This document shows, in pieces, positions 52,661-62,476 of a stretch of 64,000 nucleotides of DNA. Every line of letters begins with the position of its first letter. Positions within the stretch are counted from its first letter, which is position 1. Position numbers and translations under genes: made by a program. This stretch comes from Mesorhizobium sp. Its GTDB lineage: Bacteria; Pseudomonadota; Alphaproteobacteria; Rhizobiales; Rhizobiaceae. The stretch lies in assembly GCF_005063415.1 (NCBI RefSeq), contig NZ_SUEG01000001.1, forward strand, positions 1 through 64,000, given 5' to 3'. Below the pieces are notes generated by a model. The model was not told where the DNA came from. It made no database searches and saw only the letters and a program-made list of their open reading frames with translations.

Positions 52661-53056
52661 TTAGCCGCCCGCGCCATCGTCCATCATCGTGCCGGTGAGT
52701 GCCTCATAGGCATTGCTGCACAGCTGTGAATGCGGACAATCCTTCACGATAAGCACTGGCACCACAGTGAGAACCGCTGCGGCAAGGATTTGCAGGAAAA
52801 GACCGAGGGCGCTCACCTTCCTGCCGAACGCGCCGGCCAGGAAAAAGTAGAGACCCTGGGCCATGCAGGCTGCCGTCAGAATGCCCAGAAGCGTGCTGGT
52901 CGCTCTTGCGAAGGGCGTTATGTAGCCGTCGGGAAAACCCGACATCCCGAGATCCATCGACCATTGCAGCGCCAGCATGACGCTCAGCGCTGACCAGACA
53001 AGGGTCGTCGTACGAGCGAACAGCGTCTGCTTTGGTTTGTTGCTCGAATCGGCCAT
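52661..53056 (-). CDS. hypothetical four-helix membrane protein
   Basis: 131 residues from ATG 53056; GTG 53065 is also possible. Three or four hydrophobic segments ([44 protein letters not shown] and [21 protein letters not shown]) and two cysteines near the C-terminus (KDCPHSQLC). No family is recognised. It lies directly behind dprA on the same strand, separated by 46 bp. Confidence 0.6.
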   Translation of the reverse strand: MADSSNKPKQTLFARTTTLVWSALSVMLALQWSMDLGMSGFPDGYITPFARATSTLLGILTAACMAQGLYFFLAGAFGRKVSALGLFLQILAAAVLTVVPVLIVKDCPHSQLCSNAYEALTGTMMDDGAGG

Positions 53057-53102
53057 CGGGATCACAGCGGAATTGCTTGCCGGGACATGCGCAAGCTCTC
53101 GG

Positions 53103-54227
53103 TCAGATCAGTGAGACGTTGCCGCCGGCATGGCGTTCGAGCCGGCCGGCGAGGTCGAGCTCCAGCAGCACCATGAACACTTGAGCGGGATGCAGGCCGG
53201 TGTGGCGGATGATCTCGTCGACTGCTACCGGCGTCGGGCCGAGCGCCTCGACGACGCGGTCGCGGTCGTCCTCGCGCGGCGGCGGCGTTGCCGAAAAGTC
53301 GGGCGGCTCTTCGAGCGGCGATGTCCTTGGCGTCCAGACGCCGACCAGCGGCGCGATCGCACTGGTGATATCGGCGGCCTCGGTGACAAGAGTGGCGCCG
53401 TCCTTGAGCAGGCCATTGGTGCCGGCGGCGCGCGGATCGAGCGGCGAACCGGGAACGGCGAAAACCAGGCGGCCCATCTCGCCGGCCAGCCGGGCGCTGA
53501 TCAGCGAGCCGGAGCGCTGTGCGGCCTCGACCACGACCAATCCCAATGCAGCACCGGCGACGAGCCGGTTGCGGCGCGGAAAATCCTGTGCGCGCGGCTG
53601 CCAGCCAAACGGCATTTCGGAAATGATGGCGCCGCCACGCTCGGCGATCTCGTCGCACAGGCCGGCATTTTCGGGCGGGTAGGGCAAATCGAGGCCGCCG
53701 GCGAGCACGCCGATCGTGCCGGTCGAAAGGCTGCCCTGGTGCGCGGCCGTATCAACGCCGCGCGCCAGGCCGGAGACAATGCCATAGCCGTCGCGGCCGA
53801 GATCCGTCGCCAGCATCCGCGCCATCTTGATGCCGGCCAGCGATGCGTTGCGAGCGCCGACGATGGCGACCGCTGGCAAGCGGAACACCGCACTGTTGCC
53901 CCTGACCGCGAGCAGCGGCGGCGGATGATCCATGCTTTTCATCAGCGGCGGATAGTCCGCCTCGCCGATGCCGACAAAGCGGGCGCCCGCACGCCTGGCT
54001 GCCTCCAGCTCCGCCTCGGCCTCGGCAATGGACGGAATGCGGGCGATTTTTTTGGCGCCACCCGAAATCATCAGCTCCGGCAGGATCGATAACGCTGCTT
54101 CGGCCGAACCGAACCGGTTGATCAGGTCGCGAAAGGAAGCCGGGCCGACATTCGGCGTACGGATCAGACGAAGCCAGCTCAGCCGCTGCCGGTCGCTGAG
54201 GCGCGGCCCGGCATTGGGCTCGCTCAC
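53103..54227 (-). CDS. dprA: DprA, DNA-processing protein
   Basis: 374 residues. A helical N-terminal domain ([20 protein letters not shown]) is followed by the Rossmann-like core [23 protein letters not shown] and [16 protein letters not shown], then a winged-helix C-terminal domain. Loads RecA onto incoming single-stranded DNA in transformable bacteria; whether this organism takes up DNA is unknown. Start overlaps the plsY stop by 4 bp. Confidence 0.93.
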   Translation of the reverse strand: MSEPNAGPRLSDRQRLSWLRLIRTPNVGPASFRDLINRFGSAEAALSILPELMISGGAKKIARIPSIAEAEAELEAARRAGARFVGIGEADYPPLMKSMDHPPPLLAVRGNSAVFRLPAVAIVGARNASLAGIKMARMLATDLGRDGYGIVSGLARGVDTAAHQGSLSTGTIGVLAGGLDLPYPPENAGLCDEIAERGGAIISEMPFGWQPRAQDFPRRNRLVAGAALGLVVVEAAQRSGSLISARLAGEMGRLVFAVPGSPLDPRAAGTNGLLKDGATLVTEAADITSAIAPLVGVWTPRTSPLEEPPDFSATPPPREDDRDRVVEALGPTPVAVDEIIRHTGLHPAQVFMVLLELDLAGRLERHAGGNVSLI

Positions 54228-54811
54228 TCCTTGGCCCCGATCTTACCCTCGGTGCCGGCAAGCAGCCGCGCAATGTTGGCGCGGTGCTTTACGATGACGA
54301 TGAGGCTCATTGCCGCGAAAAGCCCGGCAATCTGCTGCGTGCTCAGGAAATACAGGGCCACGGGCACGACCACCGCTGCCGTCAGTGCCGCAAGCGAGGA
54401 GAAGCGGAACAGGAAGGCCACCGCCAGCCAGACGACGGCGAAGATCAGCGCCCCCTGCCAGGCAAGGGCGATCAGCACGCCAAGGTACGTGGCGACACCC
54501 TTGCCGCCCTTGAAGCCGAGCCAGACCGGAAAGAGATGGCCTAAAAACGCGCCGAAGCCGGCCCAAAGTCCGAGCTCGGGCGCAAAGCGGCCTGCGATCA
54601 GCACCGCCGCGGTGCCCTTCAGCGCATCGAGCAGCAGCGTGGCCGCGGCCAAGCTCTTGTTGCCGGTGCGCAGCACATTGGTGGCGCCGATGTTGCCGGA
54701 GCCGATGTTGCGCACGTCGCCGAGGCCGGCGGCACGGGTGATCAGCAGGCCAAACGGAATCGAGCCGAGAAGATAGCCGAACACCAATGCCAAGACGGGA
54801 CTGTAAACCAT
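54224..54811 (-). CDS. plsY: PlsY, glycerol-3-phosphate acyltransferase
   Basis: 195 residues with about five membrane helices. Conserved [19 protein letters not shown] and FKGGKGVAT loops that bind acyl-phosphate and glycerol 3-phosphate. Makes lysophosphatidic acid from acyl-phosphate, the first step of phospholipid synthesis. ATG 54811 precedes the first helix; upstream frame is noncoding. The next gene, dprA, is coupled to it. Confidence 0.94.
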   Translation of the reverse strand: MVYSPVLALVFGYLLGSIPFGLLITRAAGLGDVRNIGSGNIGATNVLRTGNKSLAAATLLLDALKGTAAVLIAGRFAPELGLWAGFGAFLGHLFPVWLGFKGGKGVATYLGVLIALAWQGALIFAVVWLAVAFLFRFSSLAALTAAVVVPVALYFLSTQQIAGLFAAMSLIVIVKHRANIARLLAGTEGKIGAKE

Positions 54812-54870
54812 TGTTCCCCCCCGAACTTTCCTTGGCCGAGCGGATTTAAAGACGTGACGGCCGCTCCGTC

Positions 54871-56157
54871 CTACGCCGAAAACACTGTGCGGCCCGACAC
54901 CATCGTTTGCAAGACCTTGCCTTGCAGCCGCGCGCCTTCGAAACAGGTGTTTTTCGAGCGCGAGCGGATGCCGCTCTCGCTGACGACCCATGGCTCGTCC
55001 AGATCGACAAGCGCAAGATCGGCCAACGCGCCCGGTTTCAGTGTGCCGCCGGGCAGGCCGAACAATCTTGCCGGCGCGGTCGACAGTGTTTCGACCAGCC
55101 GCAGCAGCGTCACGTCGCCATTGTGATAGAGCCGCAGCGCTGCGCCCAGCAGCGTTTCCAGCCCGATGGCGCCGGCCGCGGCATCGGCAAAGGGCAGGCG
55201 CTTGGTGTCGACGTCTTGCGGGTCGTGGGAGGAGACGATGAGGTCGATGGTGCCGTCCTTGATCGCTTCGATCATCGCCAGCCGATCTTCCTCGGCGCGC
55301 AGCGCCGGCGTCAGCCGGAAGAAGGTGCGGTACTCGCCGACATCGTTCTCGTTGAGCGACAAATTGTGGATCGACACGCCTGATGTGACGTTGGCGCCAT
55401 CGGCTTTCGCGCGTGCTACCGCGTTTGCCGCCATAGCCGTCGAAATCTTGGCAGCGTGATAGGCGCCCCCGGTCAGCCGAGCCAACGCGAGATCGCGGTC
55501 CAGGGGAATCGATTCGGCTTCGCGCGGAATGCCGGCAAGGCCAAGCCAGCTTGCGTAAAGGCCTTCGTTCATGACGCCGGCCGAGGCGAGATCGGCGTCC
55601 TGGGTTTCATGCGCGATGATGCCGCCGAAATCGCGCGCATAGGTCAGCGCGCGGCGCATCACCAGCGCGCTGGCAATAGAATGGCGGCCGTCGGTGAAGG
55701 CGACCGCGCCGGCCTCGCGCAGCAGGCCGAATTCGGTCATCTCGCGGCCTTCCAGCCCCTTGGTGATCGCTGCCGCCGGAAAGATGTTGACGATTGCAGT
55801 GTCCTTGGCGGTGCGCAGTACGAACTCGACCAATGCGACATTGTCGATCACCGGGTCGGTATCGGGCATCATGACGACTGAGGTGACGCCGCCGGCCGCC
55901 GCCGCGATGCTCGCCGAAGCAATGGTCTCGCGGTGTTCGCCGCCGGGTTCGCCGATGAAGACGCGCGCGTCGATCAATCCGGGGATGATAGTCTTGCCGG
56001 CGCAGTCGATGATCGTGGCGCCTTCGGGCGCGCCCTGGTTCAAGGCCGCCTTGCCGGCCGCAACGATTTTGCGGCCTTCGACCATGACGGTACCGACCTC
56101 ATCGATGCCGCGCGACGGGTCGACAATGCGGGCTCGGCTGAAGATCGCTATGCTCAT
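54871..56157 (-). CDS. pyrC': dihydroorotase-like protein lacking metal ligands
   Basis: 428 residues in the amidohydrolase fold. The first metal motif, normally HxH in PGLIDxHVH, reads PGLIDARVF, with Arg65 and Phe67. The HVST motif reads KIST (Lys237), and TDHAPH reads SSHDPQ with Ser310 for Asp. So at least four catalytic residues are gone. It overlaps pyrB by 4 bp. In Pseudomonas an equally inactive PyrC' is needed to assemble aspartate carbamoyltransferase, and a structural role is likely here. Confidence 0.9.
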   Translation of the reverse strand: MSIAIFSRARIVDPSRGIDEVGTVMVEGRKIVAAGKAALNQGAPEGATIIDCAGKTIIPGLIDARVFIGEPGGEHRETIASASIAAAAGGVTSVVMMPDTDPVIDNVALVEFVLRTAKDTAIVNIFPAAAITKGLEGREMTEFGLLREAGAVAFTDGRHSIASALVMRRALTYARDFGGIIAHETQDADLASAGVMNEGLYASWLGLAGIPREAESIPLDRDLALARLTGGAYHAAKISTAMAANAVARAKADGANVTSGVSIHNLSLNENDVGEYRTFFRLTPALRAEEDRLAMIEAIKDGTIDLIVSSHDPQDVDTKRLPFADAAAGAIGLETLLGAALRLYHNGDVTLLRLVETLSTAPARLFGLPGGTLKPGALADLALVDLDEPWVVSESGIRSRSKNTCFEGARLQGKVLQTMVSGRTVFSA

Positions 56158-57119
56158 GCGCCGCGGCCCTCGTGATTTCGACGGGGATCGAGCAGTGCTT
56201 CCATCACCGCCATACGTACGGCGACGCCCATCTCAACCTGTTCCTGGATGACGCTTTGAGGGCCGTCGGCGATCTCGGAGGCGATCTCGACGCCGCGGTT
56301 CATCGGGCCGGGATGCATGACCAGCGCGCCATCCTTGGCCGCTTTCAGCTTCTCGGCGTCGAGGCCGAAATAGCGGAAATATTCGCGCACCGACGGTACG
56401 AAAGCGCCTTCCATGCGTTCGCGCTGCAGGCGCAGCATCATCACCACGTCGGCGTCCTTCAGACCCTCGGCCATGGAACGGGTGACGATGACGCCCATCT
56501 TCTCGATGCCGGAGGGCAAAAGCGTCGAAGGGGCGACGACCCTGACCTGGGTACCAAGCGCGTTGAGCAGGATGATGTTGGAGCGCGCCACGCGCGAATG
56601 CAGGATGTCGCCGCAGATCGCCACGATCAGCTTCGACAGCTGACCCTTGGCGCGGCGGATGGTCAGTGCGTCGAGCAGCGCCTGGGTAGGGTGCTCATGG
56701 GCGCCGTCGCCGGCATTGACCACCGAGCAGCCGACTTTTTGGGCAAGAAGTGCTGCCGCACCGGCCGATTGATGGCGGATGATCAATATGTCGGGACGCA
56801 TGGCGTTCAGCGTCATCGCCGTATCGATCAGCGTTTCGCCCTTTTTCACCGAAGAGCTCGCTACGGACATGTTCATGACGTCGGCGCCGAGCCGTTTGCC
56901 GGCCAGCTCGAACGACGATTGCGTCCGGGTCGAGGCTTCGTAGAAGAGATTGATCTGGGTGCGGCCGCGCAGCGTCGATGTCTTCTTGTCCGACTGCCGA
57001 GAGATGGCAACGGCCCGGTCCGCCCGGTCGAGCAGAAGCTCGATATCGGCGGGGGAAAGATCGCGGATGCCCAGAAGATGGCGGTGGGGATAAAGTGGCA
57101 GGGACGATGCGTCGGTCAT
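56154..57119 (-). CDS. pyrB: aspartate carbamoyltransferase catalytic subunit
   Basis: 321 residues. Carbamoyl-phosphate-binding [20 protein letters not shown] and [17 protein letters not shown], with HPGPMNRG near the C-terminus. Committed step of pyrimidine synthesis: joins carbamoyl phosphate and aspartate. No pyrI is adjacent, and the inactive pyrC' follows it, as in the class A ATCases of Pseudomonas. M1 at 57119 is the only reasonable start. Confidence 0.97.
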   Translation of the reverse strand: MTDASSLPLYPHRHLLGIRDLSPADIELLLDRADRAVAISRQSDKKTSTLRGRTQINLFYEASTRTQSSFELAGKRLGADVMNMSVASSSVKKGETLIDTAMTLNAMRPDILIIRHQSAGAAALLAQKVGCSVVNAGDGAHEHPTQALLDALTIRRAKGQLSKLIVAICGDILHSRVARSNIILLNALGTQVRVVAPSTLLPSGIEKMGVIVTRSMAEGLKDADVVMMLRLQRERMEGAFVPSVREYFRYFGLDAEKLKAAKDGALVMHPGPMNRGVEIASEIADGPQSVIQEQVEMGVAVRMAVMEALLDPRRNHEGRGA

Positions 57120-57274
57120 CTCAAGTCGCTGCTATAGGGGGGAGGCCTCGCGGCTGCAAGCACCGGCTTGGGATTGGATTGGTTCTCCCCGGTATTTTCG
57201 TCGCGCGCCGTTGGCCATAGGCTATAAACCGCCTTGGCTTTGGATTCGCAGCCTTCAGGTGATAAGGACGAAGC

Positions 57275-58903
57275 GTGACTGACGACGTGACCAACCAGCC
57301 GCCGCCGCTGGCCGGCGGCAACGCCTGGCGGGGCGATCCGTTGCTGATCCAGCTTGCCGAGCGCTTTTCCGATCCGGTCCGCAAGGACCTCGACGGGCTT
57401 GGTCGTTTCGTTCTGACCCATGAGGCGCAGGAGTTGGCCCGTCTTGCCAATGTCGAGACGCCGAAGCTCAGGACCCATGATCGCCAGGGCCGGCGCATCG
57501 ACCAGGTCGAGTTCCATCCCGCCTATCACGCGCTGATGCGCCGCTCTGTTGCCAACGGGCTGCATTCGTCGGTCTGGGAGAATGGCGATGCCGAGATCGG
57601 CCGTCGCCACCAGGTGCGTGCCGCGCGCTTTTATCTCACGGCTGAGCTCGAGACCGGGCATCTCTGCCCGATCACCATGACCAGCGCTTCGCTGGCAGCC
57701 CTGATGGCCAGCCCGAAGCTGTTTCGCGAATGGGCGCCTCGGGTGACGACGCGGAAATACGATCAAAGCCAAAAGCCGCCGGTCGAAAAGGCCGGGCTGA
57801 CACTCGGCATGGGCATGACCGAGAAGCAAGGCGGCACCGATGTCCGTGCCAACGTCACCAGGGCCGAGCGGGCCGGCAGTGGGTTTTATCGCCTGACCGG
57901 CCACAAATGGTTCATGTCGGCGCCGATGTCGGATGCCTTCCTGGTGCTCGGACAGGTGCCGGAGGGACTGTCGTGCTTTCTCGTGCCCCGCTTGCTTGGC
58001 GACGGATCCGGCAACGGCTTCCGTTTTCAACGGCTGAAGGACAAGCTCGGCAATCGATCCAATGCCTCGTCGGAGGTGGAATTCGTCAATGCCATCGGCG
58101 AGATGGTTGGCGAGCCCGGCGCCGGCGTGAAGACGATCATGGACATGGTGACCCTGACGCGGCTCGACTGTGCCGTCGCCTCGTCGGCGATCATGCGGGC
58201 CGGACTGGCCGAGGCTGTCCACCACACGCGCCACCGCAAGGTGTTTGGAACCAATCTGATCGAGCAGCCGCTGATGCAGCGTGTGCTGGCCGATATGGCG
58301 CTGGACGTTGCCGCCGCTACCGCGCTGTCGTTCCGGCTGGCGCGCTCCTTCGACGAGGCAGCCGGCGACCGCGGCGAGGCGGCCTTCGCCCGCGCCATGA
58401 CGCCGGTCGTCAAATACTGGGTCTGCAAGATCGCGCCGCCGCTGCTCTATGAAGCAATGGAGTGCCTCGGCGGCAACGGCTATGTCGAAGAGGGGCCGCT
58501 CGCCCGCTACTATCGCGAAGCTCCGGTCAACGCGATCTGGGAAGGTTCAGGCAACGTCATGGCGCTCGACGTGCTACGTGTGCTGGGGCGTGCACCCGGC
58601 CTGTTCGATGACGTGCTGTCGGGCATCGACCGCGATCTCGGTGCAGGCGGACGCGGCACCGTCGGCGTGCTCAAGGCGGCAATGCAGGTCGCGGCTACCG
58701 ACGAGGGCTCGGCGCGGCTGTTGACAGAACAATTGGCATTGTCGGCGGCGGCGGCAGAGCTTCGCAGGCTGGGGGCAGGGCGGATCGCCGACGCCTTCGT
58801 CGAAACGCGCCTCGCCGGCCAGTGGCGCAATACCTATGGCATGATCGATTCGCGCCATGATGCGCGCATGATCATCGATACGCTCTACCCGCCGATCAAC
58901 TAA
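57275..58903 (+). CDS. aidB: AidB-like acyl-CoA dehydrogenase
   Basis: 542 residues. Acyl-CoA dehydrogenase fold with GMGMTEKQGGTDVRANVT, FMSAPMSDAFLVLGQ, TRLDCAVASSAIMRAGLAEAVHH and ECLGGNGYVEEGPLARYYREAPVNAIWEGSGNV (FAD and substrate segments). The long N-terminal and C-terminal regions are those of AidB, a DNA-binding flavoprotein linked to the alkylation response in E. coli. Its role outside that organism is uncertain. GTG start at 57275. Confidence 0.85.
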   Translation: MTDDVTNQPPPLAGGNAWRGDPLLIQLAERFSDPVRKDLDGLGRFVLTHEAQELARLANVETPKLRTHDRQGRRIDQVEFHPAYHALMRRSVANGLHSSVWENGDAEIGRRHQVRAARFYLTAELETGHLCPITMTSASLAALMASPKLFREWAPRVTTRKYDQSQKPPVEKAGLTLGMGMTEKQGGTDVRANVTRAERAGSGFYRLTGHKWFMSAPMSDAFLVLGQVPEGLSCFLVPRLLGDGSGNGFRFQRLKDKLGNRSNASSEVEFVNAIGEMVGEPGAGVKTIMDMVTLTRLDCAVASSAIMRAGLAEAVHHTRHRKVFGTNLIEQPLMQRVLADMALDVAAATALSFRLARSFDEAAGDRGEAAFARAMTPVVKYWVCKIAPPLLYEAMECLGGNGYVEEGPLARYYREAPVNAIWEGSGNVMALDVLRVLGRAPGLFDDVLSGIDRDLGAGGRGTVGVLKAAMQVAATDEGSARLLTEQLALSAAAAELRRLGAGRIADAFVETRLAGQWRNTYGMIDSRHDARMIIDTLYPPIN

Positions 58904-59063
58904 GTGCCGTCGCCCAATTCGCTGCCGCTCTCGCGCCGCCTGTGGATGGCCGTTAACCTTAACGAATGGTTTCCATTGCGGCGACCGGTGGCAAAGCCCA
59001 GTGTTATGGTTAAGGCAAGGATTGTTCAGCTTGAGCGGCTTTGCCCTGCGAAGCAGGAGCGTC

Positions 59064-59618
59064 ATGCGGCATATTCTGAGCTCTTTTCTGGCATTGCATT
59101 GGGCGGCCGTTTTCGCCCTGCTGGCGTTCATCTGCATCGACGGAAATCGAGGCGTCGCGACGGCCCTTGGCGTGCTCGGCGTTCCCGTCCAGAACACTCG
59201 ATTTGCCGATCTCGAAAACGCCGTCGTCGTGGCGCCGCTCGCCGTGGCACTGCTTGTCGTCGCGGTGCTGTTCTGCTGGGCCTTTGTTGAAGCACTGACC
59301 AGCGACGCGACCAACCCGGACCCCGCCGACAGCGTCGTGCGGATCGCCTTCATCTCCGCCTTGGGCGTGCTGTCGCTGATAGTCATCGGCGGCGCCGCGC
59401 AAGGCATCAATGGGCTGTTCATGGTTGTCGCGGTGCAATTGGCGGCACTTCTGGCGTCCTATGTCGCGATGCTCGCCGAGCGGCGGTCGGCCGTTGCCGC
59501 GGCAGTTCCAGGAACCGGCGAAATCCGAGCGGCCGCGCATGTCATGGCCAAGGCAGCGGCGCATAATTCCTCGCTTGCCCGCATTTCCGGCCGGCTGGAT
59601 TCGAGGGATGACCGCTAA
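59064..59618 (+). CDS. hypothetical membrane protein
   Basis: 184 residues. About four hydrophobic segments (LSSFLALHWAAVFALLAFIC, VVVAPLAVALLVVAVLFCWAF and two more), followed by a polar C-terminus of ~45 residues rich in Ala and Arg. ATG 59064 has AGGAGC upstream. Coupled to the next gene by a one-base overlap (TAATG). No family is recognised. Confidence 0.65.
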   Translation: MRHILSSFLALHWAAVFALLAFICIDGNRGVATALGVLGVPVQNTRFADLENAVVVAPLAVALLVVAVLFCWAFVEALTSDATNPDPADSVVRIAFISALGVLSLIVIGGAAQGINGLFMVVAVQLAALLASYVAMLAERRSAVAAAVPGTGEIRAAAHVMAKAAAHNSSLARISGRLDSRDDR

Positions 59619-59929
59619 TGCGCACCTTGTTCGCGCTGTGGGCGGCTCCGCTCCTCTTGTTTTGGGGCTGGTTCTTTCTGTCGCTCAACGACATCAATTT
59701 CGGCTATGTCATGCTGAGCCGCCAATTGCACGATCTCGTCTTCCAGCTCTATGGACAGATGCTCGGCGTCGATCCCGCGCTCATTCCGGGCATGGTGGCA
59801 AAAGCTTGCGTATTCGACGGGCTGCTGCTGATGGCGTTCTGGGCATTTCGCCGCCGCAAGGCAATCGGCGGCTGGATCACGACGATGCGCAACCGCTATT
59901 TCGACCAGGCATCGACGCCGAGCGCCTGA
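59618..59929 (+). CDS. small membrane protein
   Basis: 103 residues. Two hydrophobic segments: [21 protein letters not shown] and [15 protein letters not shown], with a basic C-terminus. Coupled to the preceding membrane gene and probably working with it. Its 3' end overlaps the convergent ruvX by 34 bp. Function unknown. Confidence 0.65.
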   Translation: MRTLFALWAAPLLLFWGWFFLSLNDINFGYVMLSRQLHDLVFQLYGQMLGVDPALIPGMVAKACVFDGLLLMAFWAFRRRKAIGGWITTMRNRYFDQASTPSA

Positions 59930-60381
59930 AGGCGGTCGAGAACGCCCTGCAAGATAAAAGCGGCCGCCGCAGAATCGATCTTGCCGGCGCGTTTCTTGCG
60001 GGAAAAATCCATCTCGATCAGCGTCCGCTCGGCCGCCACCGTCGACAGCCTTTCGTCCCAAAAGACGAACGGCAGATCGGTCAATCCAGCCATATTGCGC
60101 ACGAAAGCGCGGGATTTTTGGGCGCGCGGGCCTTCCGAGCCGTCCATGTTGATGGGGAGGCCGATCACCGCGGCGCCGGCATTTTCCTTCTGTAGCAGAG
60201 CGAGCAGCACTGCGGCATCGAGCGAGAATTTCCTGCGCATGATGACAGGGCGCGGGTGCGCGAAGGACAAGCCACGGTCGGAAACCGCCACGCCGATCGT
60301 CTTGTCGCCGAGGTCGAGACCGGCCAGGGTTTTGCCGCCGCCGAGCCGGGCCGGCAACTCCTCGATGGTGATGATGCCCAA
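59896..60381 (-). CDS. ruvX: RuvX (YqgF) Holliday junction resolvase-like protein
   Basis: 161 residues. RNase H fold: [17 protein letters not shown] with the first catalytic Asp, and [20 protein letters not shown] with a second. Implicated in 16S rRNA 5'-end processing in E. coli and possibly in recombination. TTG 60381 is preceded by AAAGGAAAAG and starts the family-typical [12 protein letters not shown]; the frame continues upstream to 60528 without homology. It overlaps its convergent neighbour. Confidence 0.88.
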   Translation of the reverse strand: MGIITIEELPARLGGGKTLAGLDLGDKTIGVAVSDRGLSFAHPRPVIMRRKFSLDAAVLLALLQKENAGAAVIGLPINMDGSEGPRAQKSRAFVRNMAGLTDLPFVFWDERLSTVAAERTLIEMDFSRKKRAGKIDSAAAAFILQGVLDRLQALGVDAWSK

Positions 60382-60497
60382 CGGCTTTTCCTTTGACCGC
60401 GACGCCGCACGTCCTATACGCGCAAAGCGTGCGTGGCACTTTAATTTCGCCGTCGGCGTTCTATCCTCTACCGAAACAAAAATCGAGGAAAGCATTG

Positions 60498-61205
60498 ATG
60501 AGACTGACCTGGTACGGACATTCGGCATTCCGAATCGAAATCGAAGGCGCGAAAATCCTGATCGACCCCTATCTGGTCGGCAACCCGTCGTGGACGGGCG
60601 GCTGGGAAGGGCCGGCCGAAGGGATCACGCACGTGTTGCTTACCCATGGCCACAGTGACCACATCAGCGGCGCCATCGAAGTGCTCAAGAAGAGCGGCGC
60701 GATGCTGGTCGCCAATTTCGAGATTTGCATGTACCTGGTCGGCAAGGGCGTCGGTGACAAGCAGATCAATCCCGGCAATATCGGCGGTACGGTCGATTGC
60801 GGCGGCTTCACCACCACCTTCGTTCAGGCTCTGCATTCATCGTCCTTTCCGGGCGAGGGTGGCCAGAATACCTATCTCGGCAATCCGGGTGGGCTCGTCC
60901 TGCACTTCCCCGAGGACAAGACGCTTTATCATATGGGCGACACCGATATTTTTTCCGACATGGCGCTGATCAACGAGTTGCATGAACCGAAGATCGGCAT
61001 CGTGCCGATCGGCGACCGCTTCACCATGGGTGGCGCGGTGGCAGCCCTTGCCTGCCAGCGTTTCTTCAAGTTCGAGACCGTCGTTCCCGCCCACTTCGGC
61101 ACGTTTCCGATGATCGATCAGACCGCCGACAAATTCGTGGCCGGGCTGGACGGAACAGGTGTGAAAGTGGCGTTGCCGAAGATCGGCGAGACGATTACGC
61201 TGTAA
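60498..61205 (+). CDS. UPF0173 metal-dependent hydrolase
   Basis: 235 residues. Beta-lactamase-like fold with the metal motif [13 protein letters not shown] (HxHxDH) and further His in [18 protein letters not shown] contributes the bridging Asp. Close to the UPF0173 (YtkL-like) branch. Substrate unknown. ATG 60498 follows GAGGAAAG. Confidence 0.9.
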   Translation: MRLTWYGHSAFRIEIEGAKILIDPYLVGNPSWTGGWEGPAEGITHVLLTHGHSDHISGAIEVLKKSGAMLVANFEICMYLVGKGVGDKQINPGNIGGTVDCGGFTTTFVQALHSSSFPGEGGQNTYLGNPGGLVLHFPEDKTLYHMGDTDIFSDMALINELHEPKIGIVPIGDRFTMGGAVAALACQRFFKFETVVPAHFGTFPMIDQTADKFVAGLDGTGVKVALPKIGETITL

Positions 61206-61229
61206 AGAAAGCCGGTCCGGAACGATACG

Positions 61230-61646
61230 ATGCGCTTGAGAAATTCTCTTTGCATTTCCATGCTGGTTGCCGCGTCGCCGACGCTGGCCGCGGAGAATTT
61301 CATCGAGGGCGTCTATCTGCAATCGGAGGACCTCTGCGCGCAGGCCAAAAAGGATACGCTGCAGACGGTGATCGAGGGTGGCAATATCGTGCTGTCGGCA
61401 AATGGCCTGGAAAGCATCGAATATAATTGTGAATTCCTGCAGATCACCAAAGCGACACGCTCACCAAGCTGGGCGGTGACCGCTATATGCCAGGAGCCGG
61501 GCTACGTCTTTCCCGATGTTCTCTCACTGACACAGATGAGCCCGAAGCAGATCGACCTGGTATCGGTTCGGCCTGCCACCGACGAAGGCGAGCAGAGCGG
61601 CAACGGCGGCAGTTATTTCCTCTGCGACGGCGTGGCGATGCCATAG
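61230..61646 (+). CDS. small secreted protein, unknown
   Basis: 138 residues. Signal peptide ([19 protein letters not shown]) and a mature domain with four Cys ([31 protein letters not shown]), probably two disulfides. Starts 24 bp after the UPF0173 gene. I do not recognise a domain; it lies before gatC but need not be related. Confidence 0.6.
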   Translation: MRLRNSLCISMLVAASPTLAAENFIEGVYLQSEDLCAQAKKDTLQTVIEGGNIVLSANGLESIEYNCEFLQITKATRSPSWAVTAICQEPGYVFPDVLSLTQMSPKQIDLVSVRPATDEGEQSGNGGSYFLCDGVAMP

Positions 61647-61722
61647 GGCAGTTGTCGGCACGATGCATGTTGCGCGGCACGCGCTGCGCCGCTATAGCGC
61701 TGGTTTTCCCCGAGGCACGAAC

Positions 61723-62010
61723 ATGTCCGTTGATATAAAAACCGTGAAGCGCGTCGCGCATCTTGCCCGCATTGCGGTGAGCGAGGAGGATGCAGAGCGC
61801 ATGACCGGCGAACTGAACGCCATTTTGGGCTTTGTCGAGCAGTTAAACGAGGTCGATGTTTCCGGCGTCGAGCCGATGACCTCGGTCACGCCGATGGCAA
61901 TGAAAAAGCGCCAGGACGGCGTCACCGACGGCGGCAAGGCAGCCGACATCGTCGCCAACGCGCCGGCGACCGAAGAGAATTTCTTCCTTGTGCCGAAGGT
62001 CGTGGAGTAG
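61723..62010 (+). CDS. gatC: GatC, Glu-tRNA(Gln)/Asp-tRNA(Asn) amidotransferase subunit C
   Basis: 95 residues. [20 protein letters not shown] near its start, [16 protein letters not shown] in the middle and [10 protein letters not shown] at the end match GatC. A small chaperone-like part of GatCAB, which amidates mischarged Glu-tRNA(Gln) and Asp-tRNA(Asn). Starts the gatC-GNAT-gatA operon. Confidence 0.96.
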   Translation: MSVDIKTVKRVAHLARIAVSEEDAERMTGELNAILGFVEQLNEVDVSGVEPMTSVTPMAMKKRQDGVTDGGKAADIVANAPATEENFFLVPKVVE

Positions 62011-62017
62011 CAGGCCG

Positions 62018-62476
62018 ATGGCAATCGAGATCGCCGCGGAGACGCCGCTGCAGGACGATGTGCGCGGGCTGGTCGAGGAGCTCAATGCCACATTGCTGGA
62101 GCTGACGCGGCCGGAGCATTGCTACCATTTGACGGTCGAGCAGATGGCGGACCGCGACACGACCGTCTTCATCGCCCGCGACAACGGCCTTGCCATCGGT
62201 TGCGGCGCATTGAAGCGCCACGATGCTGTCGTAGGCGAGGTCAAGCGCATGTATACGCGACCTTCGCATCGCGGCCGCAAGATCGGCGCCAAGATTGTCG
62301 AGCGTATCGAGGCGCTGGCGCGCCAAGAAGGGCTTAAGCGTCTGGTGCTGGAGACGGGCGACCGTCATCCCGCCGCCTGGACCGTCTACGAACGAGCTGG
62401 TTTTTCGCGTTGCGGCCCGGTGCTGAATTATCCCGATTCTGAGTGGTCGGTGTTTTACGAAAAGAGCCTTGCCTGA
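62018..62476 (+). CDS. GNAT family N-acetyltransferase
   Basis: 152 residues. Motif [27 protein letters not shown] with RGRKIG as pyrophosphate loop, and a motif B region [20 protein letters not shown]. The insertion of an acetyltransferase between gatC and gatA in one operon is notable. The stop overlaps the gatA start (TGATG). Substrate unknown. Confidence 0.88.
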   Translation: MAIEIAAETPLQDDVRGLVEELNATLLELTRPEHCYHLTVEQMADRDTTVFIARDNGLAIGCGALKRHDAVVGEVKRMYTRPSHRGRKIGAKIVERIEALARQEGLKRLVLETGDRHPAAWTVYERAGFSRCGPVLNYPDSEWSVFYEKSLA

